Shown here piece by piece: positions 9,703 to 17,803 of a stretch of DNA of 64,000 bases. The stretch's first letter is position 1. Each line of letters begins with the position of its first letter. Below the pieces are notes generated by a model, which ran no database searches, had not been told where the DNA came from, and saw nothing but the letters and a program-made list of their open reading frames with translations. The stretch covers positions 2,418,001-2,482,000 of the forward strand of contig NZ_CP042431.1 in the NCBI RefSeq assembly GCF_007970185.1. Direction: 5' to 3'. A program made the position numbers and the translations under genes. The stretch is from Pseudobacter ginsenosidimutans. GTDB taxonomy: Bacteria; Bacteroidota; Bacteroidia; Chitinophagales; Chitinophagaceae.

Positions 9703-10395
9703 TTAGTCTTTCTTTTCCTTGCGTGGGTTGATCAGCAATACTTCATCCACCAGTCCGTATTCTTTGGCTTCATCAGATGTAAGCCAGTAGTCACGGTCGC
9801 TGTCTTTCTCGATCGTCTTCACCGGTTTGCCGGTATGGTAGGCAATGATATCATACAGGTTCTTCTTGATCTTGCGGATCTCGTTCACTGTGATATCGAT
9901 ATCGCTGGCCTGGCCTCCGATAGCTCCGCTGGGTTGGTGCATCATCACACGGCTATGCCTGAGCGCAGTACGTTTTCCGTTGGTACCTGCGCAGAGCAGT
10001 ACGGCTGCCATACTTGCTGCCATACCGATACAGATGGTGCTTACATCGGGAGTGATGTATTGCATGGTATCGTACACGCCGAGGCCGGAGTAAACGGATC
10101 CGCCGGGTGAGTTGATGTACATCTGAATATCGCGGTGACGGTCTGTACTTTCCAGGAACAGCATTTGTGCTGTGACGATGTTGGCCACTTCATCGTTGAT
10201 GGGATAGCCGAGGAAGATGATACGGTCCATCATTAAACGGCTGTATACGTCCATAACAGCAATATTCATTGGACGTTCTTCGATGATATTGGGAGTGAGG
10301 TTAGTGACCTGGTATTTTTGATAAGAGTCCAGGGTATTGCTCGAAATGCCCCTGTGTTTCACTGCATATTTTTCAAATTCTTTTCCAAGGTTCAT
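9703..10395 (-). CDS. clpP: ATP-dependent Clp protease proteolytic subunit
   Basis: 230-residue canonical ClpP. The axial region reads NIAVMDVYSRLMMDRIIFLG as in E. coli and Bacillus ClpP. Triad: Ser in GMAASMAA, His in VMMHQP, Asp in DSDRDYWL. About 35 extra residues precede the core (start ATG 10395), possibly a propeptide-like extension. It is the first gene of the leftward clpP-clpP unit. In most genomes trigger factor sits directly upstream; here about 1.3 kb of unusual DNA separates the two. Confidence 0.95.
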   Translation of the reverse strand: MNLGKEFEKYAVKHRGISSNTLDSYQKYQVTNLTPNIIEERPMNIAVMDVYSRLMMDRIIFLGYPINDEVANIVTAQMLFLESTDRHRDIQMYINSPGGSVYSGLGVYDTMQYITPDVSTICIGMAASMAAVLLCAGTNGKRTALRHSRVMMHQPSGAIGGQASDIDITVNEIRKIKKNLYDIIAYHTGKPVKTIEKDSDRDYWLTSDEAKEYGLVDEVLLINPRKEKKD

Positions 10396-10666
10396 AACGT
10401 ATTCCTATTGATTTAGTTAGCAATATAAGTCATTTGGGAAATCAAAGACCGTGCTACTTCAAAAATCCGACATTTTGCCACAAAATCAAGGCTGGAGAGG
10501 GAAATTACAGGATTTTATTATCAAGAATTGTCAGAGGCGGGCAGGTTGGGGTGACGGAAAGGGGAATCTTGATTCCAGACAAGAAAACAAGAAAATGTTA
10601 AGACTGGAGAGACTATGTAAGCTACTATGTAATAAATTTGTATTGCTTCTTACATTTGTTTGAGGC

Positions 10667-10737
10667 TGCTTTTGACTACGGTTCGAAGCCACGCGGCACG
10701 GCAATTACGTTATTTGTGATTGCCGTGTTTGTTTTTT
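10667..10737 (+). repeat. direct repeat with hairpin, copy 1
   Basis: A 24-nt core beginning TGCTTTTGACTACGGTTCGA is followed by a hairpin, CACGGCAAT (10697-10705) pairing with ATTGCCGTG (10719-10727), then a T-rich run on the + strand. Copy 2 is 820 nt away; the 24-nt cores differ at one base and the stems are the same apart from the outer pair, while the loops are unrelated. The stop codon of the toxin-like gene falls in this hairpin. The hairpin plus T-run could act as a terminator on the + strand. Confidence 0.75.
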
Positions 10738-11226
10738 AGGTATTCTATAATTTAAGATACCTGTGGTCTTCTTGATACTTCTATTGCGGTTTGGTTGAAA
10801 TGCGCCAATAATTCCCTTCTTAACATCCTGGATTGTATACTCCCGGCTACAAAGATTTATGATTACAATGGCAGCTTTTTGTTTGGCTGCACTTTCAATG
10901 AATCTACTGATAGTTGCTTTTCTGACTGGTATATTTCTTTCTGGTTTCTTGAAATCGGCAATCCACCTGCCGTTAATTCTGTCGTCAGGATCCTTACTGC
11001 CAGTTACATCCGAAAGAAATTTGAATCTTAATTTCGTGTCGTCTGGAAAAAGTACAGGTAACAATTGCACATGGAAACCATTATCAGCAAGTACAATTGC
11101 TGCTTCAATATTATCTACACTATCGTGGCCGCTTGTATACGTATGTTCATCAACACATCCCCCGCGGGAAGATGTGTAAATTCTTACGTAAAAACTATGT
11201 CCTGACCGGATGCCTGGCTTTATCAA
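10705..11226 (-). CDS. CdiA-CT tRNase-like toxin domain, orphan or truncated
   Basis: Up to 173 residues from TTG 11226; the frame stays open 12 codons further up (to 11263) without an ATG, so the N-terminus is probably lost or the gene is a remnant of a larger protein. The pattern IEAAIVLADNGFHVQLLP, then DDRINGRWIADFKKPE, then FIESAAKQKAAIVIINL matches the layout of the CdiA C-terminal tRNA nuclease domain (the Asp-x-x-Ile-Asn-Gly...Asp-Phe-Lys core and a following A-x-x-Q-A-x-x-V-I-I-x-L strand). The assignment is from remembered family patterns, not a search. There is no immunity gene that I can see next to it. The last 13 residues are encoded by repeat copy 1, suggesting that the original C-terminus was altered. 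Confidence 0.45.
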   Translation of the reverse strand: MIKPGIRSGHSFYVRIYTSSRGGCVDEHTYTSGHDSVDNIEAAIVLADNGFHVQLLPVLFPDDTKLRFKFLSDVTGSKDPDDRINGRWIADFKKPERNIPVRKATISRFIESAAKQKAAIVIINLCSREYTIQDVKKGIIGAFQPNRNRSIKKTTGILNYRIPKKQTRQSQIT

Positions 11227-11486
11227 TTGACAGAGGTTTAGTTTCGGGCAGGGTGTAGGGGCTTATGAATCCACTGCATACATGTTTGTGCGCGAATATT
11301 CATCGCCGTTAATTAGGTAATTGATGATCTGAATCAAGTTTCGATAAGTTGAATTCATAAAAAGCAATCTTCTTTTTATTACAACATTTGATAAATGAAT
11401 AAAAGTGAGTAATTGATTCCAGGCAAGAAATCTAATAGTCATTACCTGGTTATTCTTAACGAGACAAAAGATATATTACATTCTAA

Positions 11487-11549
11487 TGCTTTTGACTTCG
11501 GTTCGAAGCCTACGCAGAACGGCAATCGCTTGGATGAAGTGATTGCCGT
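11487..11549 (+). repeat. direct repeat with hairpin, copy 2
   Basis: Core TGCTTTTGACTTCGGTTCGA (23 of 24 bases identical to copy 1 over the full core) followed by ACGGCAAT (11519-11526) pairing with ATTGCCGT (11542-11549). The loop is 15 nt, against 13 nt in copy 1, and no T-run follows. Compensated stem conservation with an unconserved loop suggests that the hairpin is the functional part. Confidence 0.75.
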
Positions 11550-11630
11550 CCCTGTTTATGTTTATTCCAGACTCTTAGATCCCAATTGATTGCAAGTAAA
11601 TGACTGGAATCAAGTTCGAAAATATCCCAC

Positions 11631-11660
11631 AAAAAAAAGAGTGTGCCTTCCGACACACTC
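11631..11660 (-). terminator. rho-independent terminator of tig
   Basis: On the minus strand GAGTGTG (11660-11654) pairs with CACACTC (11645-11639), followed by eight T. It lies 24 nt beyond the tig stop codon. Confidence 0.85.
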
Positions 11661-11684
11661 TCTCACTATTCTAAACCATCTCTA

Positions 11685-13064
11685 CTAATGATGATGGTGT
11701 TGGTGTTTTTCCAGTTCTTTCGTGAACTCGTCAACAGAAACTGGTTTATCAGTTGCGTTCACTTGTGTTTCTGCCCATCCGAAAACTTTCTCAGTTTGCA
11801 CGCGATGGTAAGCATCCTCAACAAACTTCCTGTCCTGCATCATACGGTTCACGTAGTCTGTGATCCATGGTTGCTCAGGATCTCCCATGTTCATGCCCAT
11901 GTATCCGAACAGTTGTTGCTTGGCGAAGTTCTGAATGTCTTCAGGTTTCACTTCCACGCCATGCTCACGAACGATCTTGTCGATGATCACAGTCCATTTC
12001 AGTTGGTTGGCAAAAGTGGGGAACTCCTGCTCAGCCTGTTCTGCTGTTTTAGGTTGTTCGCCGCCTTGCTGGATCCAGCGTTTCAGGAATGTTTCAGGGA
12101 ACTCGATCTTGGTATGGTCCAGTAACACGTGGTAAACCTCGTGTTGAAGGTGGTTGCTGGCTTGTTTATCCCAGTATGACTGGATCTCTTCTTTCACTGC
12201 ATTGCGGAAACCGGCTTCGTCCTTGATCTCTTTGCCGGGGAATGCTGCGTTGAAGAATTCTTCATTCAGTTCAGCTTTCTCAACCAGTCCAACTTTGGTG
12301 ATCATCATTTTGAAGAACTTGTTGGCAGCTTCTGCATCGTGCTTATCGAAACCGAGGTCTCCGAGGATCCACTCTCTTTCTTTTTCATCGAATGCTGCGC
12401 TGATCTGGAGAACAACGGAATCATCTTTCTTCTTGCCATTGAGGCCTGGGCGGAAAGATGCGTTGAAATATTTAACGAGGAGGCTATTGTCTTTCTTTAC
12501 ACCGCCTTCCACTTCGTTACCATTGGCGTCGGTTTCAACGAAAGAAACGTTCAACACGTTATCGTCGCCGGTTACGGATTCAGGTTCGGTCATTTTTCCG
12601 TGACGCATACGAAGACGATCTTCTTCTTCATTGATCATTTCTTCGGTTACGTTCACTTTGTAGCGGGTCATTTTTTCCTTGCCGAGGTCAGCCACTTTGA
12701 AATCGGGTTTCAGGCCAATTTCGAATGCGAAAGCGTATTCAGCAGGCTCGTTCATGTTGATCTGACGGGCATCATTCTCAGACATGGGAAGAGGCTGGGC
12801 GAAGATCTCCAGGTTCTCTTTCGTCATGTAGTCAGTCAGTTCTTTTTCCACCGTGCGGAGCACCTCATCAGTGAAAACCGACTGGCCATGCATCTTCTTG
12901 ATCATGCCGGTAGGTACCATACCCTTGCGGAAACCGGGGATATTGGCGGTTTTACTATATTGTTTCAAAGCCTTTTCAAATGAAGGCAGGTAATCGTCCT
13001 TTGCTACTTTTACTGTGATCTTGTCGTTCAGCAGCCCTATATTCTCTCTGGTAACGGTTGCCAT
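11685..13064 (-). CDS. tig: trigger factor, with natural His-rich C-terminal tail
   Basis: 459-residue ribosome-bound chaperone and peptidyl-prolyl isomerase. The N-terminal ribosome-binding domain has the signature IPGFRKGMVPTGM (usual GFRxGxxP); the FKBP-like and C-terminal helical domains follow. ATG 13064 gives MATVTRENIG; the 27 upstream codons overlap the promoter. The protein ends in KHQHHHH, a short natural histidine tail that could bind metal. It reads leftward, as do the clp genes, but has its own promoter and terminator. Confidence 0.95.
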   Translation of the reverse strand: MATVTRENIGLLNDKITVKVAKDDYLPSFEKALKQYSKTANIPGFRKGMVPTGMIKKMHGQSVFTDEVLRTVEKELTDYMTKENLEIFAQPLPMSENDARQINMNEPAEYAFAFEIGLKPDFKVADLGKEKMTRYKVNVTEEMINEEEDRLRMRHGKMTEPESVTGDDNVLNVSFVETDANGNEVEGGVKKDNSLLVKYFNASFRPGLNGKKKDDSVVLQISAAFDEKEREWILGDLGFDKHDAEAANKFFKMMITKVGLVEKAELNEEFFNAAFPGKEIKDEAGFRNAVKEEIQSYWDKQASNHLQHEVYHVLLDHTKIEFPETFLKRWIQQGGEQPKTAEQAEQEFPTFANQLKWTVIIDKIVREHGVEVKPEDIQNFAKQQLFGYMGMNMGDPEQPWITDYVNRMMQDRKFVEDAYHRVQTEKVFGWAETQVNATDKPVSVDEFTKELEKHQHHHH

Positions 13065-13086
13065 ATTACAATTTTTAATTGGGGTG

Positions 13087-13119
13087 CAAAGGTATGGAAA
13101 CTCGCGCTGAATTAGGCAA
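13087..13119 (-). promoter_or_regulatory. tig promoter
   Basis: On the minus strand TTG (13119-13117), a 22-nt gap and TACCTTTG (13094-13087). This is the same -7 octamer as in the clpX promoter and lies 22 nt upstream of the start codon. Confidence 0.7.
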
Positions 13120-13196
13120 ATAACCCAAAAAGATGGGCTAAGCATCAGAATTTTATGGCTTTTTTGGAGAATCCTGGGGCTTCAGAATGGGGTTGA

Positions 13197-14015
13197 CTAT
13201 TCCTTGTCGTGCAAAATCAGCAGTGGGATACTGGTTTCATAGGCCATGGCGGTGGTATGGCTTTTGGAAAATACCCGCTCGAAAAAATTATGTCTGTGCG
13301 CGATCATCGCCAGCAGTTCCGCCGGATGTTGCAATAAATATTCGCTGATCCCGCGGGTTACACTGGAGTCTTCGGTTGTTACCCAGGTCACTTGCCTGCC
13401 ATTGAAAATGGCTTCGAGCGCGGTTTTGCCAGCCCCGGAATTTTCCTTGGCCTCGGAAGGGCTCTGCACATGGAGAAGCGAGAACCGGCTCTGGTAGCTT
13501 GCGGCCAGGTCGAGCAGTGGTTGAAAGAGAGCCGGACCGGAAGGGTCATTGAGGTCGTAGGCGTATGTAATATGTTGTATGGGCTGGTATGTAGCTTTGT
13601 CCGGGATCACCAGTACAGGCACTTTCACTTTGCGGATCACATTGGTAGTGGTGGAGCCGATGATTTTGTCGAGCCCGCCGGCTCCCTTCATACCCATTAC
13701 TATTATATCGGAGTTCTTGTCTTTGGCCAGCTGTTTGATCTCGTCTGAAGCGATACCGATCTGCACCAGCCATTCCACTTCTATCTTATAGGTATCATGC
13801 AACTGGTCTGCTTCCTTTTTGATCAGCGCTTCATTCTCTTTCTGCATCTCGTCTGCCGTAACCATTACATAAGGTACTTCGCTCACCGGAGTGGGTAACA
13901 TATAAGCATGGAACAATACCAGTTTTGCATTGAATTGTTTTGCCAGTTCAGCTGCGTAGATGGCGGCATTCCGTGAAACAGGAGAGAAGTCAACAGGAAC
14001 AAGGATATTTTGCAT
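13197..14015 (-). CDS. universal stress protein (UspA family), tandem domain
   Basis: 272 residues, about the size of two Usp domains. The first domain (1-145) is complete: ILVPVDFSPVSRNAAIYAAE, and the ATP-binding signature GMKGAGG...GSTT followed by VPVLVIPD. The second half is more divergent but keeps the terminal IPLLILHDK strand. ATG 14015 gives MQNILVPVDF; the ten upstream in-frame codons are excluded because the Usp fold starts at the ILVPVD strand. Cytoplasmic, expected to be nucleotide-binding. It is monocistronic as far as can be seen. Confidence 0.9.
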   Translation of the reverse strand: MQNILVPVDFSPVSRNAAIYAAELAKQFNAKLVLFHAYMLPTPVSEVPYVMVTADEMQKENEALIKKEADQLHDTYKIEVEWLVQIGIASDEIKQLAKDKNSDIIVMGMKGAGGLDKIIGSTTTNVIRKVKVPVLVIPDKATYQPIQHITYAYDLNDPSGPALFQPLLDLAASYQSRFSLLHVQSPSEAKENSGAGKTALEAIFNGRQVTWVTTEDSSVTRGISEYLLQHPAELLAMIAHRHNFFERVFSKSHTTAMAYETSIPLLILHDKE

Positions 14016-14089
14016 AGTATCGAGTTTGTATAAAGTTACGCGCAACCGGCGACATATTTATTGCAAACTCTTCTAATAATGGGCCTTCT

Positions 14090-15589
14090 TCATTGCTTCC
14101 TGACCGGTTGCATGCTTTGTTTCATCCATTCTGCAAAATCAAAGTACCGAAGTAACTGTTGTTCATATTTATCGTTTTGCAGTAGTTCTATTTTTGACAA
14201 TTGTTTTTTGAGAGCGGCTGGTATTACAAAACGTTTCCCTCTTGCTGGCATAGAAGGTAGCAGTTTGAGCAACAGCAATTCTGTTTGTAATCTGGGCGAT
14301 TGCGGCCGGTGAAAGAAGCGGCTATAGCTGCGGATCTCATAATCAATATACTCTGTATCTCCCTGCTCAAAGTGAATGATGAGGTTGAGGAGCCGGGCTG
14401 CTTTGCAGATCAGCAGCGTGGGTTGTGGCTTATGAAGTTGAATTACTTCGCCAAGCCATTTGTGTGCTTTCTTCAGATCGCCACTACCGAAATGCGCAAG
14501 TGCTGCGTAGAAATGAAGCTCCCATTGCTTTTCTTCATTTACCATTGCATAGGCAGTAACCAGGTCTTTACCGCTGTCCTGCAATAATTGCCTGGCATTT
14601 TCATATTGCCCACGGGCGGTGAGTATGGCCAGCCTGGCCGCCAGCATGGATTTTCGGAGCTGGTATTTGAAGTATTCAGGATAAGGCTGCTGGAACAATT
14701 GCTCCAGCCTGGTGGAATAATAATCGATCTCATCATAATTCTTCAGCATACAGAGGCTGGTGATGATGCCATCCAGCGCAGAGAGATAATCCAGGGGAGG
14801 ATGATCCAGCAATGAAAGATTGTCTTCAAACAATTTATTGAGCTCACGGTATGTCTTAAGCGCAGAAGGGAAGTCGCCCACATTGGTAAGAAAATAGGAT
14901 TGGAATAACAGGTGCAGTTTTTGCGCGGCGAAATTATTCTTCATCTTGCCTGTCATCAGGATCATTTCGCTCAGCATAAGATCATTGAGCTTTTTGCGAT
15001 GCTCATCGGAAAGTATCTGACCGGCGTGGAGCAGCCTGTACTTCATCAATTCAAAAAGTGAATGATGGTCCTGCACATGGTTCACATGTTTCAGCAGCTC
15101 TTTGGCCTTCATCTGCGTTTGAACCAGCTGGTTATCGCTGACGCCCGAAAAGCCGCTACCGGACAGGTGATCCAGCTCATACCTGTACGTAAGGTATTCG
15201 ATAAAATATTGTTGGTGCTGGCTTGCATTTTCGCGTATGCGTTTCAGTTCCTTGTAGCCTTCTTCCGGCAATGCCCGTTCCTGCAGCACTTTTACGCGCA
15301 TGATGCCCTGGAACAATTGAAAGAATCCATCTTTCTGTACGCGCGACTGAATAAGACAATCCGTGAGTATGCGTAGTAGGTACCGTGCAGTATTATCGAT
15401 ATTGCTTTTGGGAAAAGCAGTCTTGAAAGATTGGATGATGGTTTCCGGTTGCGGGCCATCGTTACAAATAATATCGAAGAGCTCCTGGTAATCCCGCGGA
15501 CCGGATTGCTGACGGGTATTGAGCTTGAAAAATCGTTTCTCCGGACCCGATAGTGATTGTACCAGGCGGATGGCAGGCAGCAGGGACAT
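14090..15589 (-). CDS. uncharacterised helical-repeat protein
   Basis: 499 residues, no signal peptide, rich in Leu, Gln, Lys and helix-forming residues, with TPR-like pairs of helices through the middle (for example ALKTYRELNKLFEDNLSLLD and ALAHFGSGDLKKAHKWLGEV). The N-terminus LSGPEKRFFKL is distinctive. I do not recognise a named family; proteins of this type are found in Chitinophagaceae. It is divergent from the rbsK-led locus and separated from the Usp gene by 74 nt. Scaffold or regulatory binding via TPR-like helices is possible but unproven. Confidence 0.7.
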   Translation of the reverse strand: MSLLPAIRLVQSLSGPEKRFFKLNTRQQSGPRDYQELFDIICNDGPQPETIIQSFKTAFPKSNIDNTARYLLRILTDCLIQSRVQKDGFFQLFQGIMRVKVLQERALPEEGYKELKRIRENASQHQQYFIEYLTYRYELDHLSGSGFSGVSDNQLVQTQMKAKELLKHVNHVQDHHSLFELMKYRLLHAGQILSDEHRKKLNDLMLSEMILMTGKMKNNFAAQKLHLLFQSYFLTNVGDFPSALKTYRELNKLFEDNLSLLDHPPLDYLSALDGIITSLCMLKNYDEIDYYSTRLEQLFQQPYPEYFKYQLRKSMLAARLAILTARGQYENARQLLQDSGKDLVTAYAMVNEEKQWELHFYAALAHFGSGDLKKAHKWLGEVIQLHKPQPTLLICKAARLLNLIIHFEQGDTEYIDYEIRSYSRFFHRPQSPRLQTELLLLKLLPSMPARGKRFVIPAALKKQLSKIELLQNDKYEQQLLRYFDFAEWMKQSMQPVRKQ

Positions 15590-15748
15590 ACGTGTGTATT
15601 TTCATCTTAAAAATAAGGAATTGTAGCAAAATGGTATTCAATAATATTCTATTTTTCAAATAGTTAGAAAGTATAATAATGAAATAACAGGATTTCAGGA
15701 TTCCCAATTGATCGTTTTTTTGGTGCGTTCTTCCACATAAACAACCAA

Positions 15749-15756
15749 TACATTTG
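15749..15756 (+). promoter_or_regulatory. -7 element upstream of rbsK
   Basis: TACATTTG fits TAnnTTTG and lies 38 nt before the rbsK start codon. The nearest upstream TTG (15720) is 26 nt away, longer than the usual 19-23, so only the -7 part is convincing. Confidence 0.5.
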
Positions 15757-15794
15757 GTTCCTAACGATTCGATTTTTCTACTAATCAGCTCTAT

Positions 15795-16739
15795 ATGAAA
15801 TCAGGCAAAATTGTAGTGGTAGGCAGCTCCAATATGGATATGGTGGTGAAGACAGACCATATTCCCGTACCCGGTGAAACTGTTCTTTCCGGATCCTTCT
15901 TCATGAATGCCGGTGGCAAAGGGGCCAACCAGGCAGTAGCAGTAGCCCGTCTCGGTGGCGAAGTTGTTTTTATCTCCAAACTCGGTAATGATCTTTTCGG
16001 CAAACAGTTCTCACAACTGTTCAGCAGTGAAGGCATCGATACATCCCATCTCAGGTTTGATGATGAGCGTCCGTCCGGCGTTGCATTGATCACGGTTGAC
16101 AAAGCAGGCGAGAACAGTATTGTAGTGGCTTCAGGCGCCAATGCTTATCTCGGCGATGAAGATATTGTTTCCGCCCTGCGCGAAATTGAATCTGCAGGTA
16201 TCGTATTGCTGCAATTGGAAATTCCGCTCACTACGGTACAGCATGTAATTGCTTATGCAGCTGAGAGGAATGTGAAAGTGATCCTCAATCCCGCACCTGC
16301 AGCGAGTCTGCCAAAAGAGATGCTGGCGCAGATCGATATCCTCACACCCAACAAAACGGAAGCAGGTATGCTGGCAGGAATGGAAGTAACCGATATCGAT
16401 TCCGCAGGCCGTGCAGCAAAAGCCATCTGCAATATGGGCGTGAAGAATGTGGTGGTAACGATGGGCCCGCTCGGCGCTGTGATCTGCGACGGCACAAATA
16501 TCAACCTGGTGAAGACACGCGAAGTGGAAACAGTGGATACCACCGCAGCAGGCGACGTGTTCAACGGCGCACTGGCTGTTGCGCTGGCAGAAGGTCGTGA
16601 GCTGGAAGCCGCTGTAGGCTTCGCTTGTGAAGCAGCGGCCATCTCTGTGACCAGGCTGGGTGCACAGTCATCCATTCCGCATCGCAATGAACTGGTGGCT
16701 GTGCAACTCAATTTCACCAGTCCCAATTCCGTGAACTAA
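15795..16739 (+). CDS. rbsK: ribokinase (PfkB family)
   Basis: 314 residues. Phosphorylates ribose to ribose-5-phosphate. PfkB signature 1 is AGGKGANQAVAVARLGG and the C-terminal signature with the catalytic Asp is DTTAAGDVFNGALA; the N-terminal strand VVVGSSNMDMVVKTD is typical of ribokinases rather than fructokinases. It is the first gene of a rightward run that includes a sugar permease (26-nt gap), a DUF1566 lipoprotein, SusC/SusD and a nucleoside hydrolase, which supports ribose as substrate. Confidence 0.92.
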   Translation: MKSGKIVVVGSSNMDMVVKTDHIPVPGETVLSGSFFMNAGGKGANQAVAVARLGGEVVFISKLGNDLFGKQFSQLFSSEGIDTSHLRFDDERPSGVALITVDKAGENSIVVASGANAYLGDEDIVSALREIESAGIVLLQLEIPLTTVQHVIAYAAERNVKVILNPAPAASLPKEMLAQIDILTPNKTEAGMLAGMEVTDIDSAGRAAKAICNMGVKNVVVTMGPLGAVICDGTNINLVKTREVETVDTTAAGDVFNGALAVALAEGRELEAAVGFACEAAAISVTRLGAQSSIPHRNELVAVQLNFTSPNSVN

Positions 16740-16765
16740 TCGCTCACCCTACTAATTGCTGTCAT

Positions 16766-17767
16766 ATGTTTTTTGTTGAAAGTTATCCCCTGGCCATTGT
16801 GTTCTGCGTCATCACCATGTTGTGTTGGGGCTCCTGGGCCAATACCCAAAAACTCGCTGCCGGAAAATGGCGCTATGAATTGTTTTACTGGGATTATGTG
16901 ATCGGTATCTTTTTGTTTTCCCTGCTCGCAGCTCTCACTATGGGCAGTACCGGGGAGCAGGGCCGTTCCTTCCTGCCTGATCTGCAACAGGCTTCCGGCG
17001 CCAATATCGGAAGCGCCTTGCTGGGAGGAATTATTTTCAATCTCGCTAACATATTGCTGAGCTCTGCTATCGCCATTGCAGGAATGTCTGTTGCATTTCC
17101 GGTAGGTATCGGCCTGGCGTTGGTGGTGGGTGTGATCATCAATTATGCGAACCATCAGAAAGGTGATCCGTTATTACTTTTTGCCGGAGTGGCATTGGTA
17201 TCGCTGGCCATCATTCTCAATGCGATCGCTTACAGGAAAAAATCGGCCACAGTTTCCAAAGCAGGAGCGAAAGGAATTGTTTTGTCGATCGTTGCCGGAT
17301 TGCTGATGTCTTTCTTCTATCCATTTGTTGCGGGAAGTATGGACCTGGATAATTTCGTAAATCCTGAAGCCAGCAAAATGACGCCCTACACGGCTTCCGT
17401 GATCTTCGCCGCAGGCATCCTGCTCAGTAATTTTTTGTTCAATACTATCATGATGAAGCGCCCGCTGGAAGGAGCGTCCATCAGTTACACCGAATATTTC
17501 AAAGGCCGTTTATCCTTACACTTTATCGGCATACTGGGCGGTTCCATCTGGGCCCTCGGAAATCTTTTCAATCTGATCGCGGCAGGGAAAGCCGGTCCGG
17601 CTATTTCATACGGACTGGGACAGGGGGCAACGTTAGTGGCCGCTGTATGGGGCGTATTGATCTGGAAAGAATTTGCCGGAAGTTCCAAACAAGTGAAAAA
17701 CCTGATCGCTGCCATGTTCCTCCTCTTTGTAATAGGACTGGGACTGGTGATTGCAGCAGGTCTCTGA
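16766..17767 (+). CDS. GRP/RhaT-like (DMT superfamily) sugar permease
   Basis: 333 residues with about ten membrane segments, beginning PLAIVFCVITMLCWGSWAN. The CWGSWANTQK motif, the internal LSNFLFNTIMMKRPLEG and the SYGLGQGATLVAAVWGVLIW stretch near the C-terminus are typical of the glucose/ribose porter (GRP) and RhaT families. Position directly after ribokinase suggests inner-membrane import of ribose, analogous to RusT of the Bacteroides ribose utilisation locus. The specificity is inference from context. Confidence 0.85.
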   Translation: MFFVESYPLAIVFCVITMLCWGSWANTQKLAAGKWRYELFYWDYVIGIFLFSLLAALTMGSTGEQGRSFLPDLQQASGANIGSALLGGIIFNLANILLSSAIAIAGMSVAFPVGIGLALVVGVIINYANHQKGDPLLLFAGVALVSLAIILNAIAYRKKSATVSKAGAKGIVLSIVAGLLMSFFYPFVAGSMDLDNFVNPEASKMTPYTASVIFAAGILLSNFLFNTIMMKRPLEGASISYTEYFKGRLSLHFIGILGGSIWALGNLFNLIAAGKAGPAISYGLGQGATLVAAVWGVLIWKEFAGSSKQVKNLIAAMFLLFVIGLGLVIAAGL

Positions 17768-17803
17768 TAGTTTAAACTCCTGAATCAAATAAACGATTGC
17801 TAT

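Larger units (their letters stand above)
10568..11614. mobile_element. putative degenerate inserted element between tig and clpP
   Basis: The 1.29-kb gap between clpP (start 10395) and tig (end 11685) contains structure but no housekeeping gene. Its edges carry an exact 11-bp inverted repeat, CTTGATTCCAG at 10568-10578 and its complement at 11604-11614. Further partial copies lie inside (TTGATTCCAG at 11413 and, reversed, CTGAATCAAG at 11330). Between them are the two ~60-nt hairpin repeats and a toxin-like gene. There is no transposase, so this would be a non-autonomous or decayed insertion. Target-site duplication was not found. The boundaries are inferred from the repeats only. Confidence 0.35.

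Noticed and set aside
10451-10663. 70-codon + strand frame upstream of repeat copy 1
   Set aside because: No family pattern, no promoter or ribosome site, and it overlaps one of the inverted-repeat ends.
10667-11515. tRNA-like T-arm (GGTTCGAAGCC) in the hairpin repeats
   Set aside because: The flanking bases do not form the T stem and no acceptor, D or anticodon arms can be folded around it.
12339-12983. 214-codon + strand frame opposite tig
   Set aside because: Low-complexity Phe/His-rich translation typical of antisense to a Lys/Glu-rich gene.
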